A DNA stretch of 64,000 nucleotides from Gordionus sp. m RMFG-2023. Lineage: Eukaryota > Nematomorpha > Gordioida > Chordodea > Parachordodidae. The translations under genes and the position numbers were made by a program. Shown piece by piece: positions 22,945 to 36,374 of this stretch (within the stretch, counting starts at the first letter, position 1; each line of letters starts with the position of its first letter). Location of the stretch: the NCBI RefSeq assembly GCF_954871325.1, contig NC_088775.1:13617561-13681560 (forward strand), read 5' to 3'. The notes under the pieces were generated by a model, which saw nothing but the letters and a program-made list of their open reading frames with translations, was not told the DNA's origin and did no database searches.

Positions 22945-25702
22945 ACTGGAAGTGAATTAGGGGAGACCATGGCTAGTCGGCGCAAGAGGCTTGTCGGTTC
23001 AGCGGATTCTAAAAACCAGATATGTTTGAAATTCAAATAATTATGTAATAGCATTTTATAATATGTATATTTGAGGCTAAAAATATTTTATACCCCTCAG
23101 CTATTTTAATTTTTTTTATGATAAAATGTGTTTTTAGGTAAAAATCAAAATGAATTTACACCACAATATTAGGTGCCATTAAAATATGAAGAGTTAGAAA
23201 AATAATAAAATTGGTATTATATGATATTTAAACTTCTCTTTTCGCATTTCAGAATCATAATCATATATCAAGTTTAAATATATTTTTAAAAGGTATTAAT
23301 TATATTAGTAACAAGGGGCTAGTAGAATCAGGGCTAATCGGATCAATCAAATTATGCCTACAAATATGATATATTAAAATATATTTATTTAATAATAGAA
23401 AATAAGAATTTATTGGCTACTATTATACATTTAAATCAATTCTATATGGTAATACAATAGATTAGGAAAAAATAAAAAAAATTTATTAAAAATTTTACGC
23501 ATTTTTTATAATTCAAATTATGTCATAAATTATTTTTATGTAAATGGTATATTTATATCAATGAAACATTGTCCATGAAATTGATGGAACAATAATATTA
23601 TGGAAGACTTAATTGAATCTACAAGCCTCTTTGGGGCTTGTTCGCGCAAAAATTCACTTTTACTTGAATCAATCTTGAGAAAAAAGTATAAAATAATTTA
23701 AAAATTTATCACTGTATAGTAGAGGTAGATGCTTGGGCTATCTTATGGTATTTTGTAAATTCAAATACAACAATTATTTTCGGACCTCTGATGATTTTGA
23801 CAAAATTTACGCCCACTACCCATGGTCCTTCCTATACAATTTGGATTTTGATAATCGTGAACGTCAAAATAAAATTTTATTCGAATTAAATTTAAAAAAA
23901 AATTCGACATGTATATTTAAGTTAAAGTATTCAAAATTGTTAATTTGAATAGTTTATAGCATAAAAGGTTATTGGTTTCATAAAAAGTTATTCCATTTAT
24001 TTTAATGAATCTATGACAGTTATAATTATAATTTATCAATATTAAAATATCTCTTGCAACCTTTCAGTAAAATAATAGTAATCCTATATAATTAATATCA
24101 CTAATATGAATGGTTAGACTTTCGACATTCTTAATTCCAGCCCTGACACTTAGCTGCCATTTTAATCCTCTGTTTGACTTAAGAACACATGTCTTCGACA
24201 TTCGCATACGTCTATCTATTATTTCACAACTTCTAGTCTAGCTATTCCTTTTTCAAATATATTCTGCATCTTTGATTAAATAAATGTAACTTATTTATCT
24301 TAACAGTGGTCCGAATTGGGAACGATATTATGATAAAAGTATCCTAAACTGAAAATCATGTGTAACTATATTTATTTAAATAATCGAGTTAAATAAATGA
24401 TAATAAAATAGTAACACATCTTGTATCTATCTGTCCAAAAACAATAACCAGAAGATAAATTTAAGATAATATCAAAATGGGAAGACACCTGACAGATTTG
24501 AGTTTGAATTTTTTTAATTAAATAAAGTAAAGCTTGTATTAAAGCGAAATGATAGAAATCTTTTTTGTTATTTTAATTATTTATATATATGTATATCAAT
24601 CAATAAGAAGTGGGAAAAGTTAGTTTTATTTTTTTTTTTAAAAAAAAAGAAGAATTATAATTCCGATATAAAAAAATTTAATATACAATCTTAAATTTTT
24701 AATTTTATTAATATAGTACAAAAAATAAATTTCAAATTAAAAAATCTCATTGTCATCTCATTCAAAGTACAAAAATGTGAAGAGAAATATGATAGTGGAT
24801 ACAATTTTAAGCTCTTAATGATGATGCATTAGTTTAAGCCTGTAATATAAAATTTTCGGATTATAAGTCCATTAAAGGGGAAATCATAAAAATATTGGTT
24901 TTATTTTTTAATTTTTAAGACCTTATGTGTTATGTAACACAAAATAATTTTTATAAAAACTGTAATATATACCAATTCATAATAAATGATAAATAACATG
25001 GTATTTATATTCAATGATAGAGGTTATTGGGGCTTCTACCCTTACTAACCTTTGGTGACTCTTCGGCCTTGCATTTATCTTTTAAACTATATTGGGTTAA
25101 ACCAGGGTTAGGGGAGAAAAAATACTCCCAATTCCCCCCTTGCTAAAGTCCAGACCGGATTAAAGAATGTTAGCCATTTTATTCTTGATTTATTCAAAAT
25201 ATAAGTAAAAATTTATGTTTTTACTCCCAATGCACATAGGTCCAGGCTTGTTGTTCTAACAGTAAAATTTTTAAATGTGGATATTTTTTTCCAAAATAAA
25301 CGTATATATCTTATTCAATTTGATCAATAGCTTAGGAATTTAATAGTATAATTTTTATTTATATCGGACCTGGCAATTCATCCTGGGTTGGGCCTATCTA
25401 GACACATCAGAACCAATCTCCATTTTTTTTAAATTTCTGAACATGAACTACCGGTATCAAACCCTGTGAAAATTTTTATCGGCCACAAACTCTGGTTCAG
25501 AATGTATAAGTTATTTTTGTAAAAAAATTTAAAAATCTTAGAAATTATTTTTTAAAAGAGTATTAGCTTATTACTTATTTTATTTATAGAAGGAGATGGA
25601 GGGGAGGGGGAAGAGTCATAAACTTATATTTTAAAAAATGCATACATTCCATGGATAGATCCCCTACCCCATTGCATGCGTATTCTAAGCAATCGAAACT
25701 GT
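22945..25702. other. Intergenic, no gene seen
   Basis: AT-rich. The longest frame (23733-23948, 71 codons) has no recognisable domain, no good splice borders and an AT-driven composition. Nothing else can be supported here. Confidence 0.45.
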
Positions 25703-28700
25703 TAGTACTGCAAACGTTTCTTCAAAAACGAAAAGCGTTCCGTTACTCGTTGCATCTGAAAAGGGAACGCATTACCGTTACTCATTACCTTTTTAAAAGA
25801 GGAATGCGCGTTAGTTACTATTCAAAAAGTAACGGGTTACTCGTTACTTAAAAAATTAAATATTATATACAAAAAAATATTTACTTTTTTCCAACAATAT
25901 ATAATATAAATAAAATTAAACAAAAAAATATATAATAAGATGAGATCGTTTTATAAAAAAAATTTTCATATATATAATTATAATATAAATAAAATTATAC
26001 AAAAATTATATACTATATATAAGATAACATCTTTTTGTAACAATGTTTTATTTATTTTTAGCAGCAATTGATTTTCAAAATTTTAATCAGACAAACAAGA
26101 AAATTTAGTGCTCAACATAGCTTTCGCCGTGATAAACACACGTTCAAGAGAGTTGTATTATATTTAATAAATAAAAAATTTAATTTGGGAATTTATTAAA
26201 AATATTTAAATAATTATCTTTATTTTGAAAAAAGCTAATAAATCATCTACAAAAGAATCTTCATTTATTTTTTTATCAAAAAATTTTTTGTCTTTGTCAG
26301 AAAATATTCTGGTATGTGTGTTGGATAAAGGAATTAAATCTGCTCTTTCTTTAGATCTTTTCTCAAACTGGAAATAAGTTCTATTCTTCCTTTGTTGACC
26401 TCTAATTTTATTTAGGGCCAATCCAATTTAAATGGCGAGTGAATTATTGCGGATAGTATATATTCATCTTTATGGATGTGTTTGAATTTATTGAAAATAA
26501 AAGATAATTAAAATATAAATTTTAAGCAATATTTGACGGTATACCTTTTATCTATGCCTTCCAGAATTGAATTAATAAGAGGCTTACAAAACTTGAAAAT
26601 ATTTAAATCCATTTTTCTAAGTTTTAATATTATAATAGTTATCATAGGAGTGAGATATCCCAAATGCATTTTTTCTTCGGTAAAATTGAAAGAGCCGTAG
26701 CAATCGGTTCCATAACCTATAAAATCATATATATACATATCATATTTCTTAATAACACTAACCATACATTATTCATTCATAAACCGCTTGTCATTATCTG
26801 AAAATATCTGTAGTTCAGATTTATCACAAGATTCATCAAATTTTTGGCAATTCTCCTTAAGAAGACTATCTATTAATCTCACGGAGATATAAAAAGAGTT
26901 CCATCTTGTTATAACCGGTTTAATCAGATATCTTCTATGTTTTCCTTAAAAATGGCTGCAAAGTCTGAAGATTGCCCAAAGCTTATACTTAGAAAATGTA
27001 ATGTGGTTTTAAAATGGACATCGTTATCTGCCTTTTCAATGTCAACACTTGCAATGAGATTATGATGCTTAGGTAAGTATACAATACTATCATTAGTATT
27101 TTGATTTTCAAATAGATTAAATAATGGTAAAGAAACTATTTCATCCTTGTTCATATACTCTAATATATTTTTAAAAAATATCTTATAATTTTTTTACTTG
27201 AAAGCTTTTATATAATTTCTAGCATTGTCGGTAATGCATTTGATCACTTTATTTTGTATCTTATATTGGTAAAAATTTAAAAGATTATTTTTGTATAATT
27301 AAATGTGTGTTTTTGGTTTAGCCTTTTACAAGCTAAGCTAGCTGAAACCCTCTCAAGAGTGTCTGGATCTAGCCAGTGTACCGTTATCCCTAAATAAAAA
27401 CTTTTATAAAAGAAAATATTATCAATCTATAAAATATATATATTTATATACCGATGATAAGCTGACCAAGAGGCAGACTATTTTTGGGATACACAATATC
27501 CACTAATTTGCCATAGTATCATATGCTTTGTTAATTTTTAATACGAGGGTAAGCCTAGACATCACATTTTTGGTGGCTGCAATTTTTTGATAATATTAAT
27601 AAATGCTATGCTTTCTACAATTGAAAATGGTTGTAATTCTTCAATTATAAAATTAAAAACTAATTCATCAACAACTGATTGTGATATTTTTATTCTTGAA
27701 GTAGATAGATTTTGAATTTCAATGAGTGTGAGTTGATTGGCTTTAACTTTTTTATTACTATTTAAATGTTCATTAATCTTTTTCATTTTTGAGGAATGTA
27801 TAGTATATAATTTTTTAATTAAAATATTATTAATTCCTGAATTTTTGATAAAAATAACAGCTTTTTCAACAATTGAAGATAAATCTTTAAAATTTAATTG
27901 CATTTTTTAATCCCTCACGTTTATTGTCAAGGAAAACATTAAAAATTGAAATTATTATTAACAAAGATAATTCTTCAATTTCTTATCTTTTTCAGAACTC
28001 AGCATTATCATTTAAAAAGAATTCAGGAAAAATATCTGGATTCAGTTCTCCAAAACAATATTGCTTCATAGTTTTATTTCATATATATATTTATTTAAAA
28101 ATACTAAACAAAGTTTTTTTAAAATCACTATTTTATTCTTTAAATTTATTAACAATTTGAAGTTAAAGCAATAGCAATCTAAAACAAGAAATAGAATATA
28201 ATCTTTAAACCCAATAAATATTTTGAACCAATAATATTTTGTTAATCTAGGGCTTTTAATGTTTATTCTCAGCTCTATACTATAGTATAATCTAATTGCT
28301 TATATTTTAATTTTATGATTAAGATTTTCAAAATATTATGAAAGAATAATTCTTTTAATGGTTATTTTATAATACCCATGATTTAATATTCTATTATTAA
28401 ATTAATGTTTAAAATTATAATATAATAATTTATCTTTTTACCTTCATATGCTTTTTTAAATTTAAACTGCTTAACAGGTTGAAATATTTGTGTTGGGACA
28501 TAATTATGATTTACAAAGTGTAGACTTTGTACTCTTAATTTTTTTTAGTGGTGTAAAATATGTTTCAAATTGAGGCCAGGGAAGGTTAAATCATCTTCAT
28601 ATGAATAAGTAAGTACTATTGGCATAATATTCTTAAAATAAATTATAAAATGGAAAAATAATATTATTATTAACATTTGCTTTGAATTTTGATTGAATAT

Positions 28701-28964
28701 TAATTAGATTAACATTTGACTGAAAATTTAACAACAAAAATTTTAAATAAAAATGAAGGAATGGTAGTTGATATGAATTAAAAACTCGGCTTAAATTATT
28801 TACATTAAAAAATAAACTAAAGTAATTTTATATTTTTTAAGAAAAAATTTATTATCAAAAAAAAGGGTTACCTTAACTCGTTACCTCTTGAAGAAGGTAA
28901 CGAATGGCTTTCCTTTTCTTTAAAAAATTTAACGAAGTTACTTTAACGTTACTTTATAGCACAA
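25703..28964 (-). mobile_element. hAT element, largest copy (3.26 kb), decayed
   Basis: Both flanks are GAAACTGT, a perfect 8-bp duplication. The left end is TAGTACTGCAAACG; the right end reads TATAGCACAA, with one change from the expected CACTA. Subterminal arrays of GTAACG/CGTTAC words sit at both ends. The inside carries pieces of a hAT transposase on the minus strand. It is the longest family member here and closest to the autonomous form. Confidence 0.88.
26060..27903 (-). pseudogene. hAT transposase remnants
   Basis: Read from high to low coordinates. 27562-27903 has the N-terminal hAT pattern VVDELVFNFIIEELQPFSIV. 26924-27154 has LPKHHNLIASVDIEKA, matching the conserved histidine motif. 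26508-26765 has YLTPMI and a C-PL-N-S-I-L stretch preceding the dimerisation domain. 26206-26421 has the charged linker, and 26060-26170 has a decayed C-terminal dimerisation domain (E-R-V-F, then L-S-x-N-F-x-N-Q-L-L-L). The pieces are in order but in different frames with several stops, so this copy is dead. Confidence 0.8.
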
Positions 28965-28972
28965 GAAACTGT

Positions 28973-30180
28973 AAAGTAATTTGCATTCAAATTCAAATAC
29001 ATATTGCAATTTATTCCATATTTAAATTAATCAATATTGTTTTTATTGAACGTTCTTTAATAATCAATGAACATGGCTACCTGAAAGTATCGCGCTACAG
29101 TAGATGGTGATCGGTAGTTAAGCTATTTTATATAGTTACCATCTATTTCAAAATAGCTAAAATGATGTAATTTTATGAGGCCACGCTTACCAACATGATG
29201 GGAGACGCTATTTTTATAAATATGGATGTATTTTAAAAAATAAATATATTTAACTTCTTGCATTCATTCATTCAATTATTCAAAAATTGGAATCGAAATG
29301 ATGGCATCTTATTCCCTAATCATAGATCAGATTTCATTTATATATTTTATTAAGAGAAGAGTTATGGCCATGTCCTGGTTTCGACTTATTTTTGATACTT
29401 ATTTATGTTTAGCTGAAGCTAGAAATCTTTTGAATTAGGACACTCTATTTTGGTTTGTTTTAAGCAGGTAACACTTTTATTTTCATTATTTTTTTTTAGT
29501 TTGTTTTTTAAAGTTTTTACTTTTACTTTTTAGGCTGAGTCGAAGCTATATAACCGGCTGAACAGCTATCTGTTTAGTAATAAGTTGAACCAGGGGACAC
29601 CTCATAGCTCTTTTATTAAAACCATTTTTATAAAATATGATATCTCTATTACATCCAGTTTCTTATTGAAAAGCTATGTGGGTTAACGAAGGATGTTTCT
29701 TTAAGAGAAAAAGATGTTACTTGCTAGATAAAAACTTTAAGAGGCATTTAATTAAAATAATATATAATTAATTTGACATTTCAAATTTGTTAAAGATTTT
29801 ATACACGAGAAAAAATATTTACAATTTGGGGGCTGCAATATTTTATAATTACTCTTAATAATAAAATTTATATATAATTTTTTAAAGTAGTAATTTCTAA
29901 ATTTAAAAAATAATAGTTATAATGCGCTATTTTACTATTTTTTGAAAAAAGCTCATTAGTAGTGTTGGGTGTATTATTTGGGTGAAGTAACTATGTTACT
30001 TTTTTATCAAAGTAGCGTTAACCTATTGATAATAATCTCATTTAAAACGTTTACACACCCGAATTCTGACTGCGTCTTTTATATATTATACTATATAATA
30101 ATAATAATAATGTTGTAATTGTGGTAATATGCAAATTTACTAGATTAAGAAAAACGCCAGACAGGCAAATTACTTTTAAA
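28973..30180. other. Intergenic, no gene seen
   Basis: AT-rich gap between two hAT copies. A lone TAGTGTTGGGTGTATTA followed by GTAACTATGTTAC near 29959-30020 may be a stray hAT left end. No gene. Confidence 0.45.
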
Positions 30181-31348
30181 TAGTGCTATACGGTAACGTC
30201 AAAAAAGTAACTTTTTTTGAAGAAAAGGAACGTCATACGTTACCTTTTTCTAGAAGTAACGGTAACGCGTTTCTTTTTTTTGGGTAACGGTAACGCAAAA
30301 CGTTACTTTAAATTTTTTCTTAAAAAAATATTAATAAAAAAAACATATTTTATTGTGCTATAAAATTACTTTTATTTATTTTTAATATAAATAATAAACC
30401 GAGTTTTTAATTCATATCAACCACTATTCCTTTCATTCTTATTTAAATTTTCGCTCGTTATTTTCAATCAAATTTTAATCTAACCAATATTCAATCAAAA
30501 TTCAAAGTATATATTAATATTATTATTCTATATTATAATTTATTTTAAGAATATATGCCAAACTCTATAATAGTTGATTTTTCTGATGAAGAAAATTTAA
30601 CCCTATATACTATCAGCAATGATTCACCCACTCTTAAATTAGATTGGCCCTGGATAAAATCAGAGATGAATAAACAAAGAATGCAAGATCTTATTTCCAT
30701 TTTGAGAAAAGATCTTGATAGAGAAAGAGCAGACCTGATTCCCTGATCCAAAACAAATACCAAAATATTTTCTGATAAAGATAAAAAAATTTTTGATGAG
30801 GAAATTAATGAAAATCCTTGTGAAGATGTTTTATTAAAATTTTTTTAAAATAAAGATACTTCTTTGAATATTTTTAATAAATTCCCCGAGTTAAAATTTT
30901 TATTTATTAAATATACCATCCTCCCATCCTCCCATCCTCTGCTCCAATTGAACGTGTGTTTAGCACGGCGAAGGCTGTGTTTAGCACTAAGCGCTCTTGT
31001 TTGTCTGATGAAAATTTTGAAAATCAATTATTGCTAAAAATAAATTACAAAAAAATGTTATCTTATGATTATATATTATATATGAAAAATTTTATAATAA
31101 GATCTCATCATTTTATGTATTATTTTTTATAGTTTTGTCTATATTATATATTGTAAGAAAAAATAAATATATTTTTGTATATAATATTTAATTTTTTTAA
31201 GTAACGAGTAATACGTTACTTTTTTGAAAAGTTAGTAAGGCGCGTTCCTTTTTTAAAAAGGTAACGAGTAAGGGTAACGCGTTCTTTTTTTCCAATGTAA
31301 CGAGTAACGGTAACGCGTTTCTTTTTTGAGGTAACGTTTACACCACTA
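30181..31348 (+). mobile_element. hAT copy, internally deleted (1.17 kb)
   Basis: Flanked by CTTTTAAA on both sides, a perfect 8-bp duplication. Ends TAGTGCTATACGGTAACG and CGTTTACACCACTA, with subterminal GTAACGCGTT arrays. The inside matches the 3' part of the 25703-28964 element in opposite orientation: the ERADLIP linker, the FSDKDKK motif and a decayed dimerisation domain. The N-terminal and catalytic parts are absent. Confidence 0.9.
30555..31050 (+). pseudogene. hAT transposase C-terminal remnant
   Basis: The 63-codon frame 30555-30746 ends in DRERADLIP. Downstream frames continue with KIFSDKDKKIFDEEINEN, then LNIFNKFPELKFLFIKY and a worn SS-x-P-x-E-R-V-F dimerisation block near 30940. 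Frames change at least twice. Same family as 26206-26421. Confidence 0.75.
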
Positions 31349-31356
31349 CTTTTAAA

Positions 31357-34300
31357 CAAAATTACGAAGCCGAAAGATATTCAAATCTACTCAAGAAAAA
31401 AGAATTAAATTTTGATACAGATTGAGACTATGAAAATGTTGATTAAAGAAAAAGGAGATATAATGGAGAAATTATGATGCGAAAAATGATTACTAGGATT
31501 ATTTTATTTTTAACTTAAATTTACTTTTTAATTTTTTTTCTTATATTAATTTTAATTTCCTTTTATTTTGATTATGTTTTTTACTTTGTATTTAATTATA
31601 TTTATTATTATTTAATAAAGGATTCAACTATAATTTTAGTATATATTTCTTTTTATATTTAGGTTTGATTTACAATGACAAAATCTCTCATTGTGACAGT
31701 GGTGTTGGAGAGAGGAGGCGACAGGGCAATTACAACTTTTCAGTCTAATGCAAATGAATATTTACGGTGGGACAAGGAGAAGTGTCAAACTGTATTCTAA
31801 TACAAAAAAAAAATTCCAGAAGAACGTAAGAAAAATATGTAAATAAAAGTGAAAAAGAAAAATTATTTTGATAAGATTATGTTTATGTAGAATATAAAAT
31901 CTTTAAAAACAAAGAATATAAAGGTAACATTCATAGTAGATAAGATATAAAGAAATTTGTATATAGTTATTTAAAGGTGATTTACTGGTAAACTAAAACC
32001 ATTTGAATTTTGAAATAGAAACTATGATATTTTAGAGTTTAGAATTATTATAAATTGATCACTAGAAATAACTATGACAAAGAAAAAGAAACATAAATTG
32101 CGAAGATTAAAATTAAACTAAAATTTAAAAATTCGGCGAATAAGATTAGAATATAAATTTATTGTAAGGAAATAGTTGATGTTGTAATTAAATTCTTATT
32201 GAAGATTTACGCTTAACTTTTATTTTAAGGGCTGCGAGAGATAAAACAGCCTCAAGGATTTGATATGTGAATGTAGTATAGGTTTAAGATTAACCAAAAA
32301 TCTTCATAAAGAGAAACGGCTTTCGTCATTAGAAAATGAGCTCATTTAGAGATCGGATTTTTATTTTTTTGAATCATAAATAAAATTTGAGATCAATTAT
32401 GCAACATTATTCTAATAATAGCAGAAAGAAAAGCATGCTTTAGAAATATATATCCTTGTTTTTCAACAACATGTGTTGAAAACTTTAATGATTAGATTTC
32501 ATTTGTTGTTCAAAAACGTGAGTGTGAAAACCATAATGATAGAGTACAGTGGTTGCTCAACAAAGTAGGTGTGAAAACCATAATGATAGAGTTCAGTGGT
32601 TGTTCAACAAACATATATATGAAAATATAATGATTAGACTTCATTAGTTTTTCAACAACGTGTGTGCGAAAGAAGATTATATATTTCAGCAGTTTTTTAT
32701 CAAAGGATGTAAACAATATAGAGAAGAAAATAAATAAAAGACTTGAGCGCCAAGTAAAGTAGGAGGAAATAAAGTTGCAAATTTTTTTTAAAAAAAAGAT
32801 ATATTTATATTTTGGAAAAATATTTAGAATTTTTTTAGATTCAAGACTATCAAAAGAAATTTAGATTTAAAGGACTACTAATGCAAATAACTCAATGAAG
32901 TTATGGGTCTGAACTTCATTGAGGGTAAAGGGGTTGTAGAATTTAATATAAATATATAATTATTTAGCATATTTTGACTATTATTATTTTAGGATCTAAT
33001 TTAGAGGAAAAAGTGAGCGAATATTTCGAAGTTAAAAAATTGATTATGTAAGGAAGAATTAGGGAAGGAGTGAACATATGATATATTATAGGTAGTTCAA
33101 ATTTGAGAATAAATATAAGATAAAGGGATAAAATATTAAAAATGTATCTAGATACAAGGGACATTTTATTAAAATGTATATCAAGTTAAGATGCAAGATA
33201 CAATATTTACTTACGTATTTAGACACTTTTGTCCTCCGTAAACAACTCAGATATAATGTTATAGACAGATTTCAGAAAGGTATAAAATAATATAAGATAA
33301 GTGATATCTGAGTGGAGTATGTAACATTATATTATATACGCACATTATAATTTTTTAAAACATAATATATTATTATAAGCGTTATTGATTTTTAACCATT
33401 TAGAATCCTTATGTATGTGCAGAGTTAAATTAAATATAATATATTAATTAGACATAATTGATATTTATTATACAAATACGTTATATTATCACTCAAGTGA
33501 TTATGAAATTTTTTAAAATAATTTTTCAACATGTAAAAAATATATACATATATATAACAACAAAGTGTTAGTACAAAAATGATAGTAGAACAATCATTAT
33601 ATACTTGAATACATTTCCTCTTAAAAATTAAATGGGAAGGGAGCTCAAGGGCACATAGTAGTTCTTTCCATCTTTTTAAAAAATTATTAAGGTGCCCTTA
33701 CAAAAGACAGTTTGTATAATAAAATAATAATATTATCAACATTTTATAATGAAGTATAAATCAGATCATGCATCACCGGTTAATAGATCTTTTTAAGGCT
33801 CAATTCAGGTTTGGAATGACAATTATTTAACAGTTCAGATTTGGTAGATAATAATGGTTAATACCCGCTTAACAGTTTAGTTTAGGTTCGGGTTGAATCC
33901 CTGCAATAAATGAATATTAAACTTTCCATTATATGGTTTACCAACATATTAATTAATATAATTTTTAAAAATCAGCCCGAGGGGAGGGGTTTTGTATAAA
34001 ACTTTTAAACCCACCTCGGGTTTATAAAAATAGTTTTACTGGCTTTGGTCTGGGTTTGCAGATCTTTAATATAATAACACTAAACTATATGAGTATTTAT
34101 TGTTATACCTTTACTATTTTTCTAGGTAACAATGGCCAATCAAAATAAATGAATATTTTAATGGGATATTTTAAAAAAAATATAGTTGTATCAGCATATG
34201 GGTTTATTTCTCATAAATCAGGGAAAAATATACAAATTTTTTTATTTAATTTACAGTTTAATCTTTCCCTTTGGTTTGAATATTTTTTTTCCGGCTTAAT

Positions 34301-34540
34301 ATTTTTTTTCTCAGTCATAAGCTGGAGTTTTTTTTTGCAGTATTAATGCTGTTCATTTCCTAATAATATAGAAAAAAGATGTATGAATTTATTAAAAATT
34401 ATTTATTTATTTTATCATTGATTAGTTTGTTTAATTAATCCCCCTTTTCTCTGCAGAAAGCCACCTCCCTTCCTCGTTCCACATCCAAGACATTTGAGAT
34501 GGTTACTATGATAAACGAAAACACAAAATAACACTTACCC
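31357..34540. other. Intergenic; minisatellite and one short orphan frame
   Basis: No recognisable gene. A 42-codon frame at 31676-31804 (starts MTKSLIVTVVLERGGDRAIT) lies just downstream of a TTTAG acceptor-like site and is less AT-biased than its surroundings; it has no known relative. A GGTTC-type repeat fragment lies at about 33775-33900 and the minisatellite at 32459-32692. Confidence 0.4.
32459..32692. repeat. 47-bp minisatellite, five units
   Basis: Five tandem units of 45-48 bp with core TGAAAACCATAATGATAGAG and a TTGTTCAACAA lead. Units 2 and 3 (32506-32599) are nearly identical; the outer ones are worn. There are no unique spacers, so it is not a CRISPR array. Confidence 0.85.
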
Positions 34541-35094
34541 TGAATTCATAGTGCGATCGCGATTTAGACGCGATATCGCTGCGATCGATCAGCTGATGGA
34601 TCGCAGCGATTTTGCAAAGCGATTGTTAAAGCAGGCACTGTTTACTGCGGATACGACTTTATATTAATTCAAAATGGTAGCCATTCAAATTAATATTTTC
34701 TTACAGAATGACGTTGAAGAGTAGAAGATTAAATAATCTTAATATTAATAAAAGAAAGCATAAAAACATGCACATTACTACATAATATAATTATTGATAA
34801 GGAAAGATTTATTTCTTTTAATCCTAAAATAAAATTACCCCCTGAAAATTTATTTAAACCACAATCAATTAAATCAGCAACAAATATTGCAAAGTTTAAT
34901 AGAAATTTATTACGCTTATATTTATATAAAAATCCCATATTATAGATATTTATTTTGTATTTTATATAAAAATTTTGTTTTATATTTTATATAAATATCT
35001 TGTTTTGTATTTTACACATATTATAATAAAAATAAAGTTATTATTAATATAGTCTAAACTCATTAAATATATTTGTAGGAATGTCACTAAAAAA

Positions 35095-35345
35095 GTTATA
35101 TAGATGTTCTAAATTCATCTATTTAAAATATTTTTATAAAGCAAATAAACATAAATTACCATGTCATTAAACTTTCTCTTAGGACATTTATAATATTAAT
35201 TACCAGATTCAACAGAAGATCCTTCATTATAAATAATATATTTTTAGATATTATTGATTACCAAACTCACAAGCTTAATTAATGTAGGACATTTGGGAAT
35301 AATTATATCATTCAATGTATATCACAAAATATTTATTTCAAATAA
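35095..35345 (-). repeat. Decayed duplicate of 35580-35800 inside the MADF element
   Basis: Shares with 35580-35800 the order ATTCATCTATTTAAAAT, TTTCTCTTAGGA-ATTTATAAT, then ATTA-TTACCA, covering the intron and exon 4-5 region of the MADF gene. It is a partial tandem copy, worn and not coding. Confidence 0.6.
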
Positions 35346-35404
35346 TATAAATACATAAAAAATATCTATTTCAAATAACATAAATATCTACAAAATAATT
35401 TTAT

Positions 35405-36374
35405 TCAATTAAAATCTTTTATAACATCAAATATTCTAGTTGTTAATTCTTTTTTTTCCTGTTTTGTACAATCATCTAATTTTTCTTTCAACATTAGACA
35501 TATTCCATATTCAGTTGATTTATTTTTAAGCAATTCCAATGTTAATAATGATTTTTCTTTTTCAAATTTAATTAGGTCCCTATATTCATCTATTTAAAAT
35601 TTATCAAAAAATTAAAAAATATAAATTGCCCATATTATTGTTCTTTCTCTTAGGATATTTATAATATGAACTAGGTGATCCAACACAGGGTATAGATTCT
35701 TAAATATAAATAATATAAGTTTTTAGAGAATATTAATTACCAGAATCAATAAGATTTAGTGTTACAGAATCTTTATTAATAACTGTAACATCTGATGTAT
35801 TGTAAGTATCAATGAAATCACCTAAATAATAAATATATTTTCAATTAAAATGCTATATTTTACAATCATTCTCCCCTGTCATTTCATTAAAAATATCACG
35901 AACCTCTATAGAACTAGAGTCCTCTTTATCTAAAGAGGACTTTTGAGACCTAGGTGTAATGGTTTCTACCATGAATAGCATATCATGATAGAAAGGCCAG
36001 GTGATTTGATGGTCAGACCCTGACCCACTTTTCAATTTAACTAATTTTTGTCTCTCTTTTATGAAACAATCTCTCAAATTTTTCCAGAGAGATTTGAGAG
36101 ATGTTACTAAAAATTTATAAATATAATATGTATGCATAATTATTACCAGTCGTCTTATACTCTTGAGCTAATAATCCCCAAACTTTGTTCTTGTAAATAT
36201 TATTTTTATATAAATGATGGTGCTTATTATATAAGCACTCATATTCTTTAACTGAAAGAATAAATGAAGATTTATCTATTTTCTAAAAAAAAATTAAATT
36301 TAAATCATAATCATAATTTTAACTTGATTATTATTTGTTATTGTATCTTCGAAAAATGTTGCCATTGAATTCAT
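35405..36374 (-). CDS. MADF-domain protein in transposon, six exons, 254 aa
   Basis: My model: exons 36374-36324, 36282-36147, 36106-35864, 35821-35741, 35698-35630 and 35589-35405. All phases match, giving 254 codons with no stop. The MADF domain (about residues 20-105) is clear: SFILSVKEYECLYNK, then VWGLLAQEY, then LKSLWKNLRDCF and WPFYHDMLF. MADF is a Myb/SANT-like DNA-binding domain. A low-complexity middle and a charged, coiled-coil-like tail (last 60 residues, starting EYRDLIKFEKEKSLL) follow. The fifth intron would be a 40-bp GC-AG intron, the weakest joint. In this setting the protein most likely binds element ends. Start chosen as the first ATG, just before the domain. Confidence 0.72.

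Noticed and set aside
23733-23948. 71-codon plus-strand frame as a host gene
   Set aside because: AT-driven composition, no known motif and no convincing splice borders.
25651-25851. 66-codon plus-strand frame
   Set aside because: It runs through the left flank and subterminal array of the hAT element at 25703.
32459-32692. Regular repeats as a CRISPR array
   Set aside because: Units abut with no unique spacers, copies are imperfect, and the DNA is eukaryotic.
34729-34938. 69-codon minus-strand frame as a transposase tail in the MADF element
   Set aside because: A faint likeness to the end of PIF/Harbinger transposases is too weak, and no DDE motif is present.
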